Assembly: GCA_031283905.1 (NCBI GenBank)
Contig: JAITAW010000162.1
Location: 1 to 27,481 of the forward strand
DNA: 27,481 nucleotides
Direction of reading: 5' to 3'
Origin: Treponema sp.
GTDB taxonomy: Bacteria; Spirochaetota; Spirochaetia; Treponematales; Breznakiellaceae
The first letter of the stretch is position 1. Each line of letters opens with the position of its first letter. Below the pieces are notes generated by a model, which made no database searches, was not told the origin of the DNA, and saw only the letters and a program-made list of their open reading frames with translations. The position numbers were made by a program, and so were the translations under genes. This document shows positions 16,292 through 24,200 of the stretch, piece after piece.

Positions 16292-17451
16292 CGCGGCGTT
16301 TTCGCTAAATCACAAATTCTACGCGCCATGTTTTGAAGGGAGACCTGCTCTTGTACATGACCTAGTTCAAACGCAATGCGAGGCATACCGTACACAACGG
16401 CGGAAGATTCGTCCTGACCCAAGGTAAGTCCGCCTTCTTTGTAGATTTCGCCGATTTGTTCGGCGCCATCCCGCCCCATACCGGTCATAATGACGCCGAG
16501 CGCATGGTTGCCGTACCATTTGGCGACTGAGGCGAAAAGTACATCGGCCGAGGGGCGATGCCCACTGACAAGGGGAGCATCGGTAAGATGAACGATGGCG
16601 CCCTGAAGACACTTTTCCACCTCGAGATGTTTGTTGCCCTGGGCTATAAGGGCGCGTCCGGCTTGAATGGCATCGCCTTCTTCAGCTTCTTTAACTTCAA
16701 GGGGGCAAATGCGGTCAAGGCTCCGCGCGAACTCAAGGGTGAAACCGGGGGGCATGTGCTGAACAACCACAATCGGCACCTTGAGGTCCGCATCGAGGTT
16801 TGAGAACACGAACCGAAGCGCGTCCGGACCGCCGGTTGAAATGCCTATGGCAATGATGTCGGTTTTGCCTGGGTTGCGCAAAGGCCGATGCATCTTTGCC
16901 GTACCACGCGGCGGAATAACAAGACCGTCTGCAGACTTAATGAATTGCGATTGGGTGGTTCCTGTCTGCGATGATCCGCCGCTCTTTGCGGACAGCTTTC
17001 CCGTATAATCAACAGGCGCCACTTTTTTGCCTTGTTTTTTGCGATACTGTCCGCCGTAGCCTAGAAGCATGTCGGTAAGGGAATCTTTCACCGTGTGAAT
17101 GTCATCCGAAATGGAACCCGACGGTTTTTGAATAAAATCACTCGCGCCGAGCGCAAGCGCTTCCATGGTGATTTCCGCGCCGCGAGCGGCTATTGAGGAA
17201 AGAATAACAACCGGTATCTTGATGCCTTGTTTTCTGCGCTCTTTCAAAAATTCAATACCGTTCATTTCTGGCATTTCAAGGTCAAGCACAATAACATCGG
17301 GGTTGACGCGCGGAATTTTTTGAAGCGCGAATTTGCCATTCATCGCCTTGTCCGCCACCACAAGCCCCGAAGTGCTTTCTACCATGCGTCCTATCAAATT
17401 CCGCATCAACGCGGAATCGTCAACAATCAAAACACTAATGTCTTCAGCCAT
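16288..17451 (-). CDS. cheB: Chemotaxis protein-glutamate methylesterase CheB
   Basis: A 387-residue response regulator of usual length. The receiver domain carries DDSALMRN and the phospho-acceptor Asp57 in VIVLDLEMPEMNG. A 60-residue linker follows. The esterase domain has the catalytic triad GISTGGP (Ser205), VQHMPPGFT (His232) and GMGRDGA (Asp328). It removes methyl groups from (or deamidates) chemoreceptor glutamates and is the counterpart of CheR, encoded just upstream with 65 nt between. AGGAG lies before the ATG. All active residues are intact. Confidence 0.96.
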   Translation of the reverse strand: MAEDISVLIVDDSALMRNLIGRMVESTSGLVVADKAMNGKFALQKIPRVNPDVIVLDLEMPEMNGIEFLKERRKQGIKIPVVILSSIAARGAEITMEALALGASDFIQKPSGSISDDIHTVKDSLTDMLLGYGGQYRKKQGKKVAPVDYTGKLSAKSGGSSQTGTTQSQFIKSADGLVIPPRGTAKMHRPLRNPGKTDIIAIGISTGGPDALRFVFSNLDADLKVPIVVVQHMPPGFTLEFARSLDRICPLEVKEAEEGDAIQAGRALIAQGNKHLEVEKCLQGAIVHLTDAPLVSGHRPSADVLFASVAKWYGNHALGVIMTGMGRDGAEQIGEIYKEGGLTLGQDESSAVVYGMPRIAFELGHVQEQVSLQNMARRICDLAKTPR

Positions 17452-17516
17452 ACATTATAACTCCTGCTTATGCGCCTCTTCGCGTACATGATAATCAACC
17501 ATGAACTGAAACTACG

Positions 17517-18335
17517 CTATATCCACTTTTTATAAAAGGTTGACCATTGAGTTTTTACAAATTCAAACTTTGTATCCATACCGAACAGCGATTCCGAGTG
17601 TCCAATAAGCAGGAATGACTTTGGTGCCATTGCCTCCCAGAAACGCTTCATTACTGCGGTTTGAGCGGCTTCATCAAAATAAATAATAACATTACGGCAA
17701 AAAACAATGTCCAAATTATGCAACCCTGAATCATTTTTAAGGTTATGGTAATCAAAACGAACCTTAGACATCAGATCCTGTTTGATTTTGTAGCCTCCGC
17801 TCACCTTATCGAAAAATTTTTGCAGATAATTATCGGGTACGCTTACAACGCGGCTGTCCGAGTAGAAGCCTTCTTTCGCGGTCATAAGACATTTAAGGCT
17901 TATATCGCTGGCGATTACTTCAAATTTCCACGGCACGGGCAATATCTGACTCATCAACATTGCCAAGGTGTATGGTTCTTCTCCGGTTGAACAACCCGCG
18001 CTCCATATCCTGATGGTCGTATTGCCGAGAGTTTTTTTCAATCTCATCAGTTCGGGTACTATATAATGCTCCAACACATCAAAGTGAGCTTGATTGCGAA
18101 AAAAACGCGTCAAATTTGTTGTGATCGAGTCAAGGAAACTCTTCATCTCTTCCTTGTCTCTGGAAATGGTATTGTAATATGTCCGTACATCAATACTTTT
18201 TTCCCGCAACCGGTCTTTAAGTCGACTTTCCAAGATGGAGCGGTTCGTCGGCGTAAAATGAATACCGCTCTCATTGTAAATGAGGGTGCGGTATTGTTCA
18301 AAATCTACATTACTTAGAAATACCGTGTCTGCCAT
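17517..18335 (-). CDS. cheR: Chemotaxis protein methyltransferase CheR
   Basis: A 272-residue S-adenosylmethionine-dependent methyltransferase that methylates receptor glutamates. The N-terminal alpha domain contains SILESRLKDRLREK and TTNLTRFFR (72-80). The SAM-binding segment is RIWSAGCSTGEEPYTLAM (109-126), and DIVFCRNVIIYFDEAA marks the later domain. Length and order are standard. The predicted promoter puts its -10 box only 9 nt before the ATG and no Shine-Dalgarno is present, so the transcript is probably leaderless. It forms an operon with cheB and is divergent from pyrG. Confidence 0.95.
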   Translation of the reverse strand: MADTVFLSNVDFEQYRTLIYNESGIHFTPTNRSILESRLKDRLREKSIDVRTYYNTISRDKEEMKSFLDSITTNLTRFFRNQAHFDVLEHYIVPELMRLKKTLGNTTIRIWSAGCSTGEEPYTLAMLMSQILPVPWKFEVIASDISLKCLMTAKEGFYSDSRVVSVPDNYLQKFFDKVSGGYKIKQDLMSKVRFDYHNLKNDSGLHNLDIVFCRNVIIYFDEAAQTAVMKRFWEAMAPKSFLLIGHSESLFGMDTKFEFVKTQWSTFYKKWI

Positions 18336-18344
18336 GATACCATA

Positions 18345-18373
18345 ATTGTATTGTACTATTTAAGATTTGTCAA
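18345..18373 (-). promoter_or_regulatory. cheR-cheB promoter, probably leaderless transcript
   Basis: On the - strand TTGACA (18373-18368), a 17-nt spacer and TACAAT (18350-18345) form a strong sigma-70 promoter. The A of the ATG is at 18335, just 9 nt after the -10 box, so the transcript should begin within a few bases of the start codon. Confidence 0.75.
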
Positions 18374-18451
18374 TCAAAAAAAACACTTGAAAAAACGCTT
18401 GATGGAATTAATGAGAAAAATATTCGGCCCATCGCATCCGGCGCGGAGGAC

Positions 18452-18480
18452 TTGTCAATCCGGTTCTCTCTTGGCATAAT
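18452..18480 (+). promoter_or_regulatory. pyrG promoter, probably leaderless transcript
   Basis: TTGTCA (18452-18457), a 17-nt spacer and CATAAT (18475-18480) precede the pyrG ATG (18489) by 8 nt. There is no Shine-Dalgarno between the box and ATG. The start is fixed by homology (NKFIFVSGGVCSSLGKG), so the leader is at most a couple of nucleotides. Confidence 0.7.
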
Positions 18481-18488
18481 ACTAGTAC

Positions 18489-20114
18489 ATGAATAAGTTT
18501 ATCTTTGTCTCCGGCGGCGTATGTTCCAGCCTTGGAAAAGGCGTTGCCGCGTCCTCTTTGGGCGCTTTGCTTGAGTGCCGGGGGCTTAATGTCTGCATGG
18601 TAAAATGTGATCCGTATATCAATGTGGACGCCGGTACCATGAATCCATATCAGCACGGAGAGGTCTATGTTACCGATGACGGGGCGGAGACCGATCTTGA
18701 TTTGGGGAATTACGCGCGTTTTACGAACAGCCCGTTGTACCGGGCGAATTCCATTACAACAGGACAAATTTACGACTCCGTATTGCGGAAAGAACGGGAA
18801 GGGCGGTACCTTGGACGTTGCGTACAGGTGATCCCGCATATAACAGACGAGATAAAATGCCGGATACTCGCGGCTCCGGATCAGGATACTGACGTGGTGA
18901 TCGTGGAGATAGGCGGAACCGTTGGCGACATTGAATCGATCCCGTTTCTGGAGGCCGCGCGGCAGTTTATTCACGAATACGGCAAAGAGAACGCCCTGTC
19001 CGTACACCTGACGCTTATTCCGGAAGTAGGCGAGGGCGAGCTTAAAACAAAACCCACGCAACATTCGGTGAAAGCTATGCAGGAAATGGGGATACAGCCG
19101 GACATTCTGATTTGCCGCGCTCCGGTAACGCTTGACGAAGCTATGCGAAAGAAGATAGCGCTTTTTACCAATGTGGAAACCGAAGCGGTTTTTACTTCTT
19201 ATAATGTTAATACCACGATATACGCCGTCCCCCTTGTGTTCTACGAGCAGAAGATGGATCAGGTTGCGCTGAAAAAACTGGGAGTGGCGAGCCGCCATTC
19301 CGATCTGAAGCCGTGGCGCAAAGTGATGGAAGAATTCGCGGCTCGCACGGGCAAAGTACGTGTCGGCGTGGTTGGAAAGTACATGGAACTGCATGACGCA
19401 TATAAATCCGTATACGAGGCGATCTTCCATGCGGGACTTGAAGCCCGTGTGGAGGTTGAATTGGTGAAGGTGGATTCATCCCGCTTGGAGGATCCATCCG
19501 CAGCCGACGGCATTTTGGGCGGCGCCGCTGACGGCAACGGAGTTGACGGCATTTTGGTTCCCGGCGGCTTTGGACAGCGGGGCGTCAACGGTATGATAAA
19601 CGCCGCGCAATGGGCGCGTGTACACAAGGCCCCGTATCTGGGCATCTGTCTGGGTATGCAGATCATGGTGATAGACTGGGGGCGCAATGTGCTTGGCTTC
19701 AAGGACGCCGACTCTACGGAGTTCGACCAAAACGCCAAACATCCGGTGGTGGATTTATTGGAAGAGCAGGTTGACGTGAAGGGCTACGGCGGCACCATGC
19801 GGCTTGGAAAGAGCGAGTCCGTTGCGGTTGAAGGGAGCCTGATTTTCGCCGCCTACAAGCAAAAGCGCATTTGGGAGCGGCACCGGCATCGCTACGAGTT
19901 TTCAAACCGGTACCGCGCGGATATGTCCGCGTCCGGGCTTAAACTGACCGCGTTTACGCCGGACGGGAGTCTGGTCGAGTGCGTCGAGTGGCCGGATCAC
20001 CCGTGGGGCTTGGGCGTACAGTTCCATCCTGAATTTAAGTCCAAGCCTACATCGGCAAATCCGCTGTTCAGAGATTTTATAGCCGCGATACGGGACAGAA
20101 AAACCGGAGCGTGA
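18489..20114 (+). CDS. pyrG: CTP synthase
   Basis: A 541-residue enzyme that makes CTP from UTP, ATP and glutamine. The N-terminal synthetase domain opens with NKFIFVSGGVCSSLGKG (residues 2-18), followed by KCDPYINVDAGTMNPYQHGE. The C-terminal class I glutamine amidotransferase has LGICLGMQ with catalytic Cys387 and QFHPEF with His513 and Glu515. Length is typical. The start matches the family. lptC begins 4 nt after its stop, so pyrG leads an operon with the Lpt genes. A role in supplying CTP for nucleotide-activated envelope precursors is plausible but inferred. Confidence 0.97.
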   Translation: MNKFIFVSGGVCSSLGKGVAASSLGALLECRGLNVCMVKCDPYINVDAGTMNPYQHGEVYVTDDGAETDLDLGNYARFTNSPLYRANSITTGQIYDSVLRKEREGRYLGRCVQVIPHITDEIKCRILAAPDQDTDVVIVEIGGTVGDIESIPFLEAARQFIHEYGKENALSVHLTLIPEVGEGELKTKPTQHSVKAMQEMGIQPDILICRAPVTLDEAMRKKIALFTNVETEAVFTSYNVNTTIYAVPLVFYEQKMDQVALKKLGVASRHSDLKPWRKVMEEFAARTGKVRVGVVGKYMELHDAYKSVYEAIFHAGLEARVEVELVKVDSSRLEDPSAADGILGGAADGNGVDGILVPGGFGQRGVNGMINAAQWARVHKAPYLGICLGMQIMVIDWGRNVLGFKDADSTEFDQNAKHPVVDLLEEQVDVKGYGGTMRLGKSESVAVEGSLIFAAYKQKRIWERHRHRYEFSNRYRADMSASGLKLTAFTPDGSLVECVEWPDHPWGLGVQFHPEFKSKPTSANPLFRDFIAAIRDRKTGA

Positions 20115-20118
20115 GGAG

Positions 20119-20766
20119 ATGGAGCATTGTAAAAACAAGTTGCGCGAATGTGGCTCTGCGGGCGGCGGCTCGGGCAGGTATGCCGCATCCCCGTGCGCCG
20201 GTTTCACCGCTCCCTCCCTTAGACGCGGCGTGTTCCATTGCTTGCTCCCTCTACTCCTGCTCGCGTCTTGTTCCTTTGATTACGGCGCGGTAATGGCGGA
20301 AGAAAGCGAACAGCCGGATATTATTATGAATGAGGTTGAATATGTGCGGGTGAGGAACGGCGACCCGATTGTACGGTTTAAGGCGGATACGGCGGAACGG
20401 TATGAAAAAAAACAGATTATGAGCGTATGGGAATTTGAATTTGAACAGTTCCAAAACCACGGGGAAGAGGTGAATATACAAGGCAAAGTGGGCGCGGCTC
20501 ATGTTGAGATTGACACCGGAAACGTTCAGATGCGGGATGGCATCCGCATAGACGTCATCTCCGATGATATTTCCATTAGCACCAATATGTTGTTGTGGGA
20601 AGATAAGAACCGCGCCATTTCCGCAGGAAAGGAGGATGAGGTACGGATCGAACGTTCCGATGGAACGTCTTTTTCGGGAAAAGGGTTTTCCGCCAATGCC
20701 AGAGAGCAGATTTTTACATTTGACGGCGGGATACAGGGCGTGTACTTTGAGGAGGATGAACAATGA
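20119..20766 (+). CDS. lptC: LptC-like envelope lipoprotein
   Basis: A 215-residue protein with a hydrophobic stretch LLPLLLLASC (lipobox with Cys51), so it is probably lipid-anchored rather than held by a transmembrane helix. The rest is beta-rich (VRFKADTAERYEKKQIMSVW, then VNIQGKVGAAHVEIDTGNVQ), like the OstA/LptC fold that forms part of the periplasmic bridge. The first 40 residues before the signal are unusually long, and the GGAG is too close to the ATG, so the true start may be a later codon, e.g. the GTG near 20231. The stop overlaps the lptA start (ATGA). The call rests on context and fold pattern. Confidence 0.7.
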   Translation: MEHCKNKLRECGSAGGGSGRYAASPCAGFTAPSLRRGVFHCLLPLLLLASCSFDYGAVMAEESEQPDIIMNEVEYVRVRNGDPIVRFKADTAERYEKKQIMSVWEFEFEQFQNHGEEVNIQGKVGAAHVEIDTGNVQMRDGIRIDVISDDISISTNMLLWEDKNRAISAGKEDEVRIERSDGTSFSGKGFSANAREQIFTFDGGIQGVYFEEDEQ

Positions 20767-21446
20767 GCGAAGGAATCGTGTGTAAAATATTCGCGGCGCG
20801 GTCTGCGGCGCTGAGAGAAATTGGACGAGACGAGCGGAACATTTGTATATTCTTTCTTGCCGCCTTTGTTATTTCTATCGCGCCGCTGGGCGCGGATACG
20901 TTTACGTTCAGGGCGGATCAAATGAGCGGCGGACGAGCCGCAGGCAAGGAAACGATCATTTTGACCGGAAACGCCGAAGTGCAATCGGATAGCTTGGTGT
21001 TGAGGGCATCCAGAATTGAGATTTTGGGAGAGAACAACCGGTTTATTGATTGTACCGGCAATGTATGGGGGCAGGAGCAGGAAAAGGAGATTTTTTTCCA
21101 GACCGACAGGCTGCGCTATGACCGGAATTTGAAGATTGCGCGGCTTGAAGGCAACGCCTCGCTTGAGGATAGAAAAAATTCGATTGTTGCTAAGGGCAGA
21201 TTCATTGAGTATGATGATGAAAAAGAGGTTACGATTTTTCAGGTGGAGGTCAGATTGTTTAAGGACGATCTGGTATGCCGCTCCCAATACGCGATGTACC
21301 GGCGCAAGGAGAAGCAGCTCGATCTTTCCGGTTTTCCCGTTGTTTTTAAGAAAGAGGATGAATTCCGCGCGGATCGTATCCGCGTTGATCTTGACACCGA
21401 TGACGTTACAATGGAAGGTTCGGTGTCCGGTTCCATAAAAGGGTGA
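20763..21446 (+). CDS. lptA: LptA/OstA-like periplasmic transport protein
   Basis: A 227-residue protein with an N-terminal membrane or signal segment (ICIFFLAAFVISIAPLGADT, about residues 27-46) and then repeating beta strands. GKETIILTGNAEVQSDSLVL, ENNRFIDCTGNVWG and RLRYDRNLKIARLEGNASLE are the OstA/LptA periodic pattern. LptA forms the periplasmic bridge between inner-membrane LptBFGC and outer-membrane LptD. It is placed between lptC and lptB, the same order as in gamma-proteobacteria. The start overlaps the lptC stop by 4 nt, and 23 nt separate it from lptB. Confidence 0.8.
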   Translation: MSEGIVCKIFAARSAALREIGRDERNICIFFLAAFVISIAPLGADTFTFRADQMSGGRAAGKETIILTGNAEVQSDSLVLRASRIEILGENNRFIDCTGNVWGQEQEKEIFFQTDRLRYDRNLKIARLEGNASLEDRKNSIVAKGRFIEYDDEKEVTIFQVEVRLFKDDLVCRSQYAMYRRKEKQLDLSGFPVVFKKEDEFRADRIRVDLDTDDVTMEGSVSGSIKG

Positions 21447-21469
21447 GCGTTTCGGCGTAAGACGGCGGT

Positions 21470-22405
21470 ATGGAAACGAAAGAGTCTCTTGACAACGTCA
21501 CCTATATATATATAACGCCTCTTGACAAGGAACCGGCGGCTCCGCCAACAGACAGCGCACCGGCCAAGCCCGTTCTCATCGCCGGACGTTTTACGCCGGA
21601 CGTGGAGACGATGTACATATGGATTACCGGCGGCGAACCTGAACCGGAGGCTGAAGAAGAAAACTTTGCGCCGGCAGGCTCCCATACGCTTGCGGTGAAC
21701 AACTTGCATAAGCGGTTTGGAAAGAAAGAAGTGGTGCATGGGATAGATTTTTCCATGTACAACGGGCAGGTGGTGGGTCTTTTGGGACCAAACGGCGCGG
21801 GCAAAACAACGACATTCTATATGATAGTGGGATTTTACCGCCCTACACAAGGCAATGTTACGATGGACGGTGTTGACATCACCCGCAAGCCAATGTACAA
21901 ACGGGCGCGCCAGGGTATTGCGTACCTGCCGCAGGAAGCGTCTATTTTCCGCAAACTTACAGTTGAGCAGAACATTTGGGCGATTCTGGAGAGCAGGCGA
22001 GACATCAACTACCGGCAAAAGCGGCTACGGCTTGAAGAACTTCTCGAAGAGTTCGGCATCACGCGCCTGCGGAAGCAGCCCGGGCATACGCTTTCCGGCG
22101 GGGAACGCCGTCGCACCGAAATAGCCCGCGCTTTGGCAACGGAACCTAAGTTCCTGCTCCTTGACGAACCGTTTGCGGGCATAGACCCTATCGCCGTTTA
22201 TGAAATCAAGCGAATAATCAGGCGGCTCGCGAAAAAAGGAATCGGCGTACTTATCACGGATCACAACGTGCGGGATACGCTAGAAATTACCACCGAAGCC
22301 TTCATCATTAATACCGGTACCATCGTCGCCCGAGGTGATAAAGACGCCATCCTTGCCAACGAAATGGTGAGGGAAGTATACTTGGGATCCGAATTCAGAA
22401 TGTGA
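21470..22405 (+). CDS. lptB: LptB ABC ATPase with unusual N-terminal extension
   Basis: A 311-residue ATPase. Residues about 72-311 match LptB, the cytoplasmic ATPase of the lipopolysaccharide exporter. It has Walker A GPNGAGKTT (106-114), LPQEASIFRKLTVEQNIW (153-170), signature LSGGE (208-212) and Walker B FLLLDEP (228-234) followed by FAGIDP. Typical LptB is about 240 residues, so residues 1-71 are an extra Pro/Glu/Ala-rich, acidic stretch with no recognised domain. The ATG at 21470 lacks a clear ribosome binding site. Other starts exist in the extension, but codons look coding throughout, so I keep the long form with moderate confidence. LptF and LptG partners are not in this window. Confidence 0.88.
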   Translation: METKESLDNVTYIYITPLDKEPAAPPTDSAPAKPVLIAGRFTPDVETMYIWITGGEPEPEAEEENFAPAGSHTLAVNNLHKRFGKKEVVHGIDFSMYNGQVVGLLGPNGAGKTTTFYMIVGFYRPTQGNVTMDGVDITRKPMYKRARQGIAYLPQEASIFRKLTVEQNIWAILESRRDINYRQKRLRLEELLEEFGITRLRKQPGHTLSGGERRRTEIARALATEPKFLLLDEPFAGIDPIAVYEIKRIIRRLAKKGIGVLITDHNVRDTLEITTEAFIINTGTIVARGDKDAILANEMVREVYLGSEFRM

Positions 22406-22426
22406 GCGCCGCGCCTTACTATTCGG

Positions 22427-22458
22427 CGTAAAGAGCGGATGGATTGGCGCTTTTTACG
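22427..22458 (+). terminator. Possible terminator after lptB
   Basis: CGTAAAGAGC (22427-22436) pairs with GCTTTTTACG (22449-22458) with one G-U pair. There is no separate T-run after the stem, so terminator strength is doubtful. Confidence 0.35.
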
Positions 22459-22602
22459 CTCCGTATGGGTTGATTATTTAAATCAATGCGTTTCCACACA
22501 ACAGTAAAGGCTGAACGTTTCCGCGCTGTATCCTCTATTCACACAACGCTACGATTTACAAAAGTTCAAGCGCCGTTTATACCGGTGTGATTAGACGAAA
22601 GC

Positions 22603-22702
22603 CGGAGGTTGTTTGAGATACGGGAGTCTCTGCAAAGAGTCGCGGGAGTTTTTTGAAAAAGATACGGGAGTTTTTTTAAGAACGAACGGAGGATTTTCTC
22701 TT
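22603..22702 (+). repeat. 22-nt periodic CGGGAG array, copy 1
   Basis: Five units begin with CGGAGGT, CGGGAGT, CGGGAGT, CGGGAGT and CGGAGGA at 22603, 22621, 22643, 22665 and 22687, i.e. spacings 18, 22, 22, 22. Between the motifs are small self-complementary stretches (CTCTgcaaAGAG, TTTTTTGAAAAA). Copy 2 has exactly the same spacings. No open reading frame is involved and 22 is not a multiple of three. Confidence 0.8.
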
Positions 22703-22906
22703 ATTCCTTATGGTCAAGGCCTTTTCGGTCTTCACCTGGGTAATGTACGAGCCTCCGCTTCAAACTGATTAAGGATAAGTCACACCCTGATGATGTGCAA
22801 CATATGCCGCAGTTATTCTAATCCTGCCATATATCCTCCCTACCTCCCCTTTTTTGCACGCGGTATGTGGGTAAATATACTGCTTCTTTTAGTTCTATGC
22901 AACAGC
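22703..22906. other. Spacer between the two repeat copies
   Basis: About 200 bases of mixed composition with no coding signal I can support and no recognisable RNA gene. Pyrimidine-rich runs occur near 22835-22855. Confidence 0.5.
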
Positions 22907-23007
22907 CGGAGGTTGTTTGAGATACGGGAGTCTCTGCAAAGAGTCGCGGGAGTTTTCTGAAAAAGATACGGGAGTTTTTCTAAAAATAAGCGGAGGATTT
23001 TTCTCTT
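22907..23007 (+). repeat. 22-nt periodic CGGGAG array, copy 2
   Basis: The same five-unit array as at 22603-22702, with motif starts at 22907, 22925, 22947, 22969 and 22991. Identity is high over the first two units and lower in the T-rich parts (TTTTTTG versus TTTTCTG), so the period is conserved while the filler drifts. Confidence 0.8.
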
Positions 23008-23095
23008 CTCTCTTTCTATGGAATGAGCGCAATCCGCAAAGCGGCTCTCGCTGGAGCTTTGCCAAAGACAAAACTCCGTGCCGCAAATACGGCGC

Positions 23096-23455
23096 TCACG
23101 GAATGAGCGCGGATACGAGCGGACCCCATGTCCTTTCTTCCCGTTGTTTTCGATTTACGCTACGAAATACGCCGTCTTCCCGCTCTCACCAAACTCAAAC
23201 TCGATCAGGTCTTTCTTCCTCTTGGTGAAAAACGAGTCGCGTAATTCTCCGGGTTCGCCGGCGGCGTTTCGCCCTGTCCCGTAACGCTGTACCAGATAGG
23301 CACCCCTTGTTCGCCGTGTCATGCGGGCTGCCCGTAACGTACGCGATCTTGATCCCCAACTCGTGCCGCCCGGCAAAGCGGGTCTCCAGCGTTACCTGCG
23401 CCGAGGGCGGCCCGGACGGGGCCGCAGTGGAGTCCGTGACTTTCAAAAATAACAT
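23096..23455 (-). pseudogene. Frameshifted small gene with WGPLVSALIP-type C-terminus, function unknown
   Basis: On the - strand, three frames combine into one protein-like sequence. VTDSTAAPSGPPSAQVTLET and AGRHELGIKIAYVTGSPHDT come first. After a frame change there is ELRDSFFTKRKKDLIEFEFG and ESGKTAYF, and after another IENNGKKG then WGPLVSALIP and a stop at 23096-23098. This organisation (KVTDTTP..., FTRRKK..., GKTAYF, GPWGPL.SAIIP) is one I recall from uncharacterised bacterial proteins often present in several copies. At least two frameshifts make it non-functional. The start ATG at 23455 may be internal to a longer lost gene. Confidence 0.55.
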
Positions 23456-23721
23456 GGAGTGCCTCCCCTTTGGAACGGCGGGACAGCCATCCGGTTTGCC
23501 GGGGATACTCTTTACGGGGTTTTTCCCCACAAATGAGAAAACGGCAAGCGTTTTGTTTATCTGGACAAATTTTCAGGTTGTCTTCATAAAGAAATGAAAA
23601 AAATTGATAAAAGCGGGGATTTGCGTGTTAGAGGCCGCATTGCCTCATTTTGAAAAAGTAACCCAAATCACAGCGGACTATCCGGCAGCGACAGTTATCG
23701 GAGGTCAGAACGGGGTTATCC

Positions 23722-24165
23722 ATGAAAGAGAACAAGGCAGTTACTAGGCGGATCCGTTCCCGCCGCTTAAATGCCGGACGAAAAGAGATGCGGTAATCCG
23801 GACGAATTCATCCGGTACCGGCTGCAAAAACCGGAAGTACGCCCCGCGTATCCCCAATCGGCCACGGGTTCCCCGGCCACGGCTTGCCGGTAACGGCAAG
23901 CCGGCCAAACTCAAGCCGCGGACAAAACCGCCAATCGGACGGGCAAAAATTTATACCGATGAGGCCGCCGCCGCTCTCCGCCTCATCCGGGCCTTCTTCC
24001 GGTATAAACGCGGTCGGAAACGAAGTTTCCGCGACTCCCTACTCCCTTCGTCCACCGGCAGACGCCCTCTATCACCTCGGATGAATTCCAGTATCGCGAG
24101 TCTAGTCCCGCTGTAACATCGCAATCCGTGTATAGGCCGCGCCATGTCGTTTTACTTCAAAACGG
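23722..24165 (+). pseudogene. ISNCY-like transposase, N-terminal remnant
   Basis: From ATG 23722 the plus strand reads MKENKAVTRRIRSRRLNAGR and stops. A second frame has DEFIRYRLQKPEVRPAYPQS. A third has GRAKIYTDEAAAALRLIRAF and FRYKRGRK (about 23935-24025), and a possible SDEFQYRESSPAVTSQS near 24080. These follow the order of the N-terminal part of ISNCY/integrase-core transposases (KAVTREIA...ILDEFI, GRKPIYTDEVIASLRLIWAF, ...ISPATIDR). No catalytic core remains and the end is approximate. Confidence 0.6.
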
Positions 24166-24200
24166 CTGATTAAAGCGGCTGTTTATGCTACACTTTTCTC

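Noticed and set aside
18408..19430. 340-residue minus-strand frame opposite pyrG
   Set aside because: It is a shadow of pyrG, with no motifs and composition typical of an antisense frame.
20526..21287. 253-residue minus-strand frame opposite lptC/lptA
   Set aside because: It is a shadow frame without motifs, while the plus strand carries a coherent Lpt set with overlapping starts.
22603..23007. CRISPR array
   Set aside because: Period is 22 nt without unique spacers of normal length, and the units differ in the filler rather than having conserved direct repeats.
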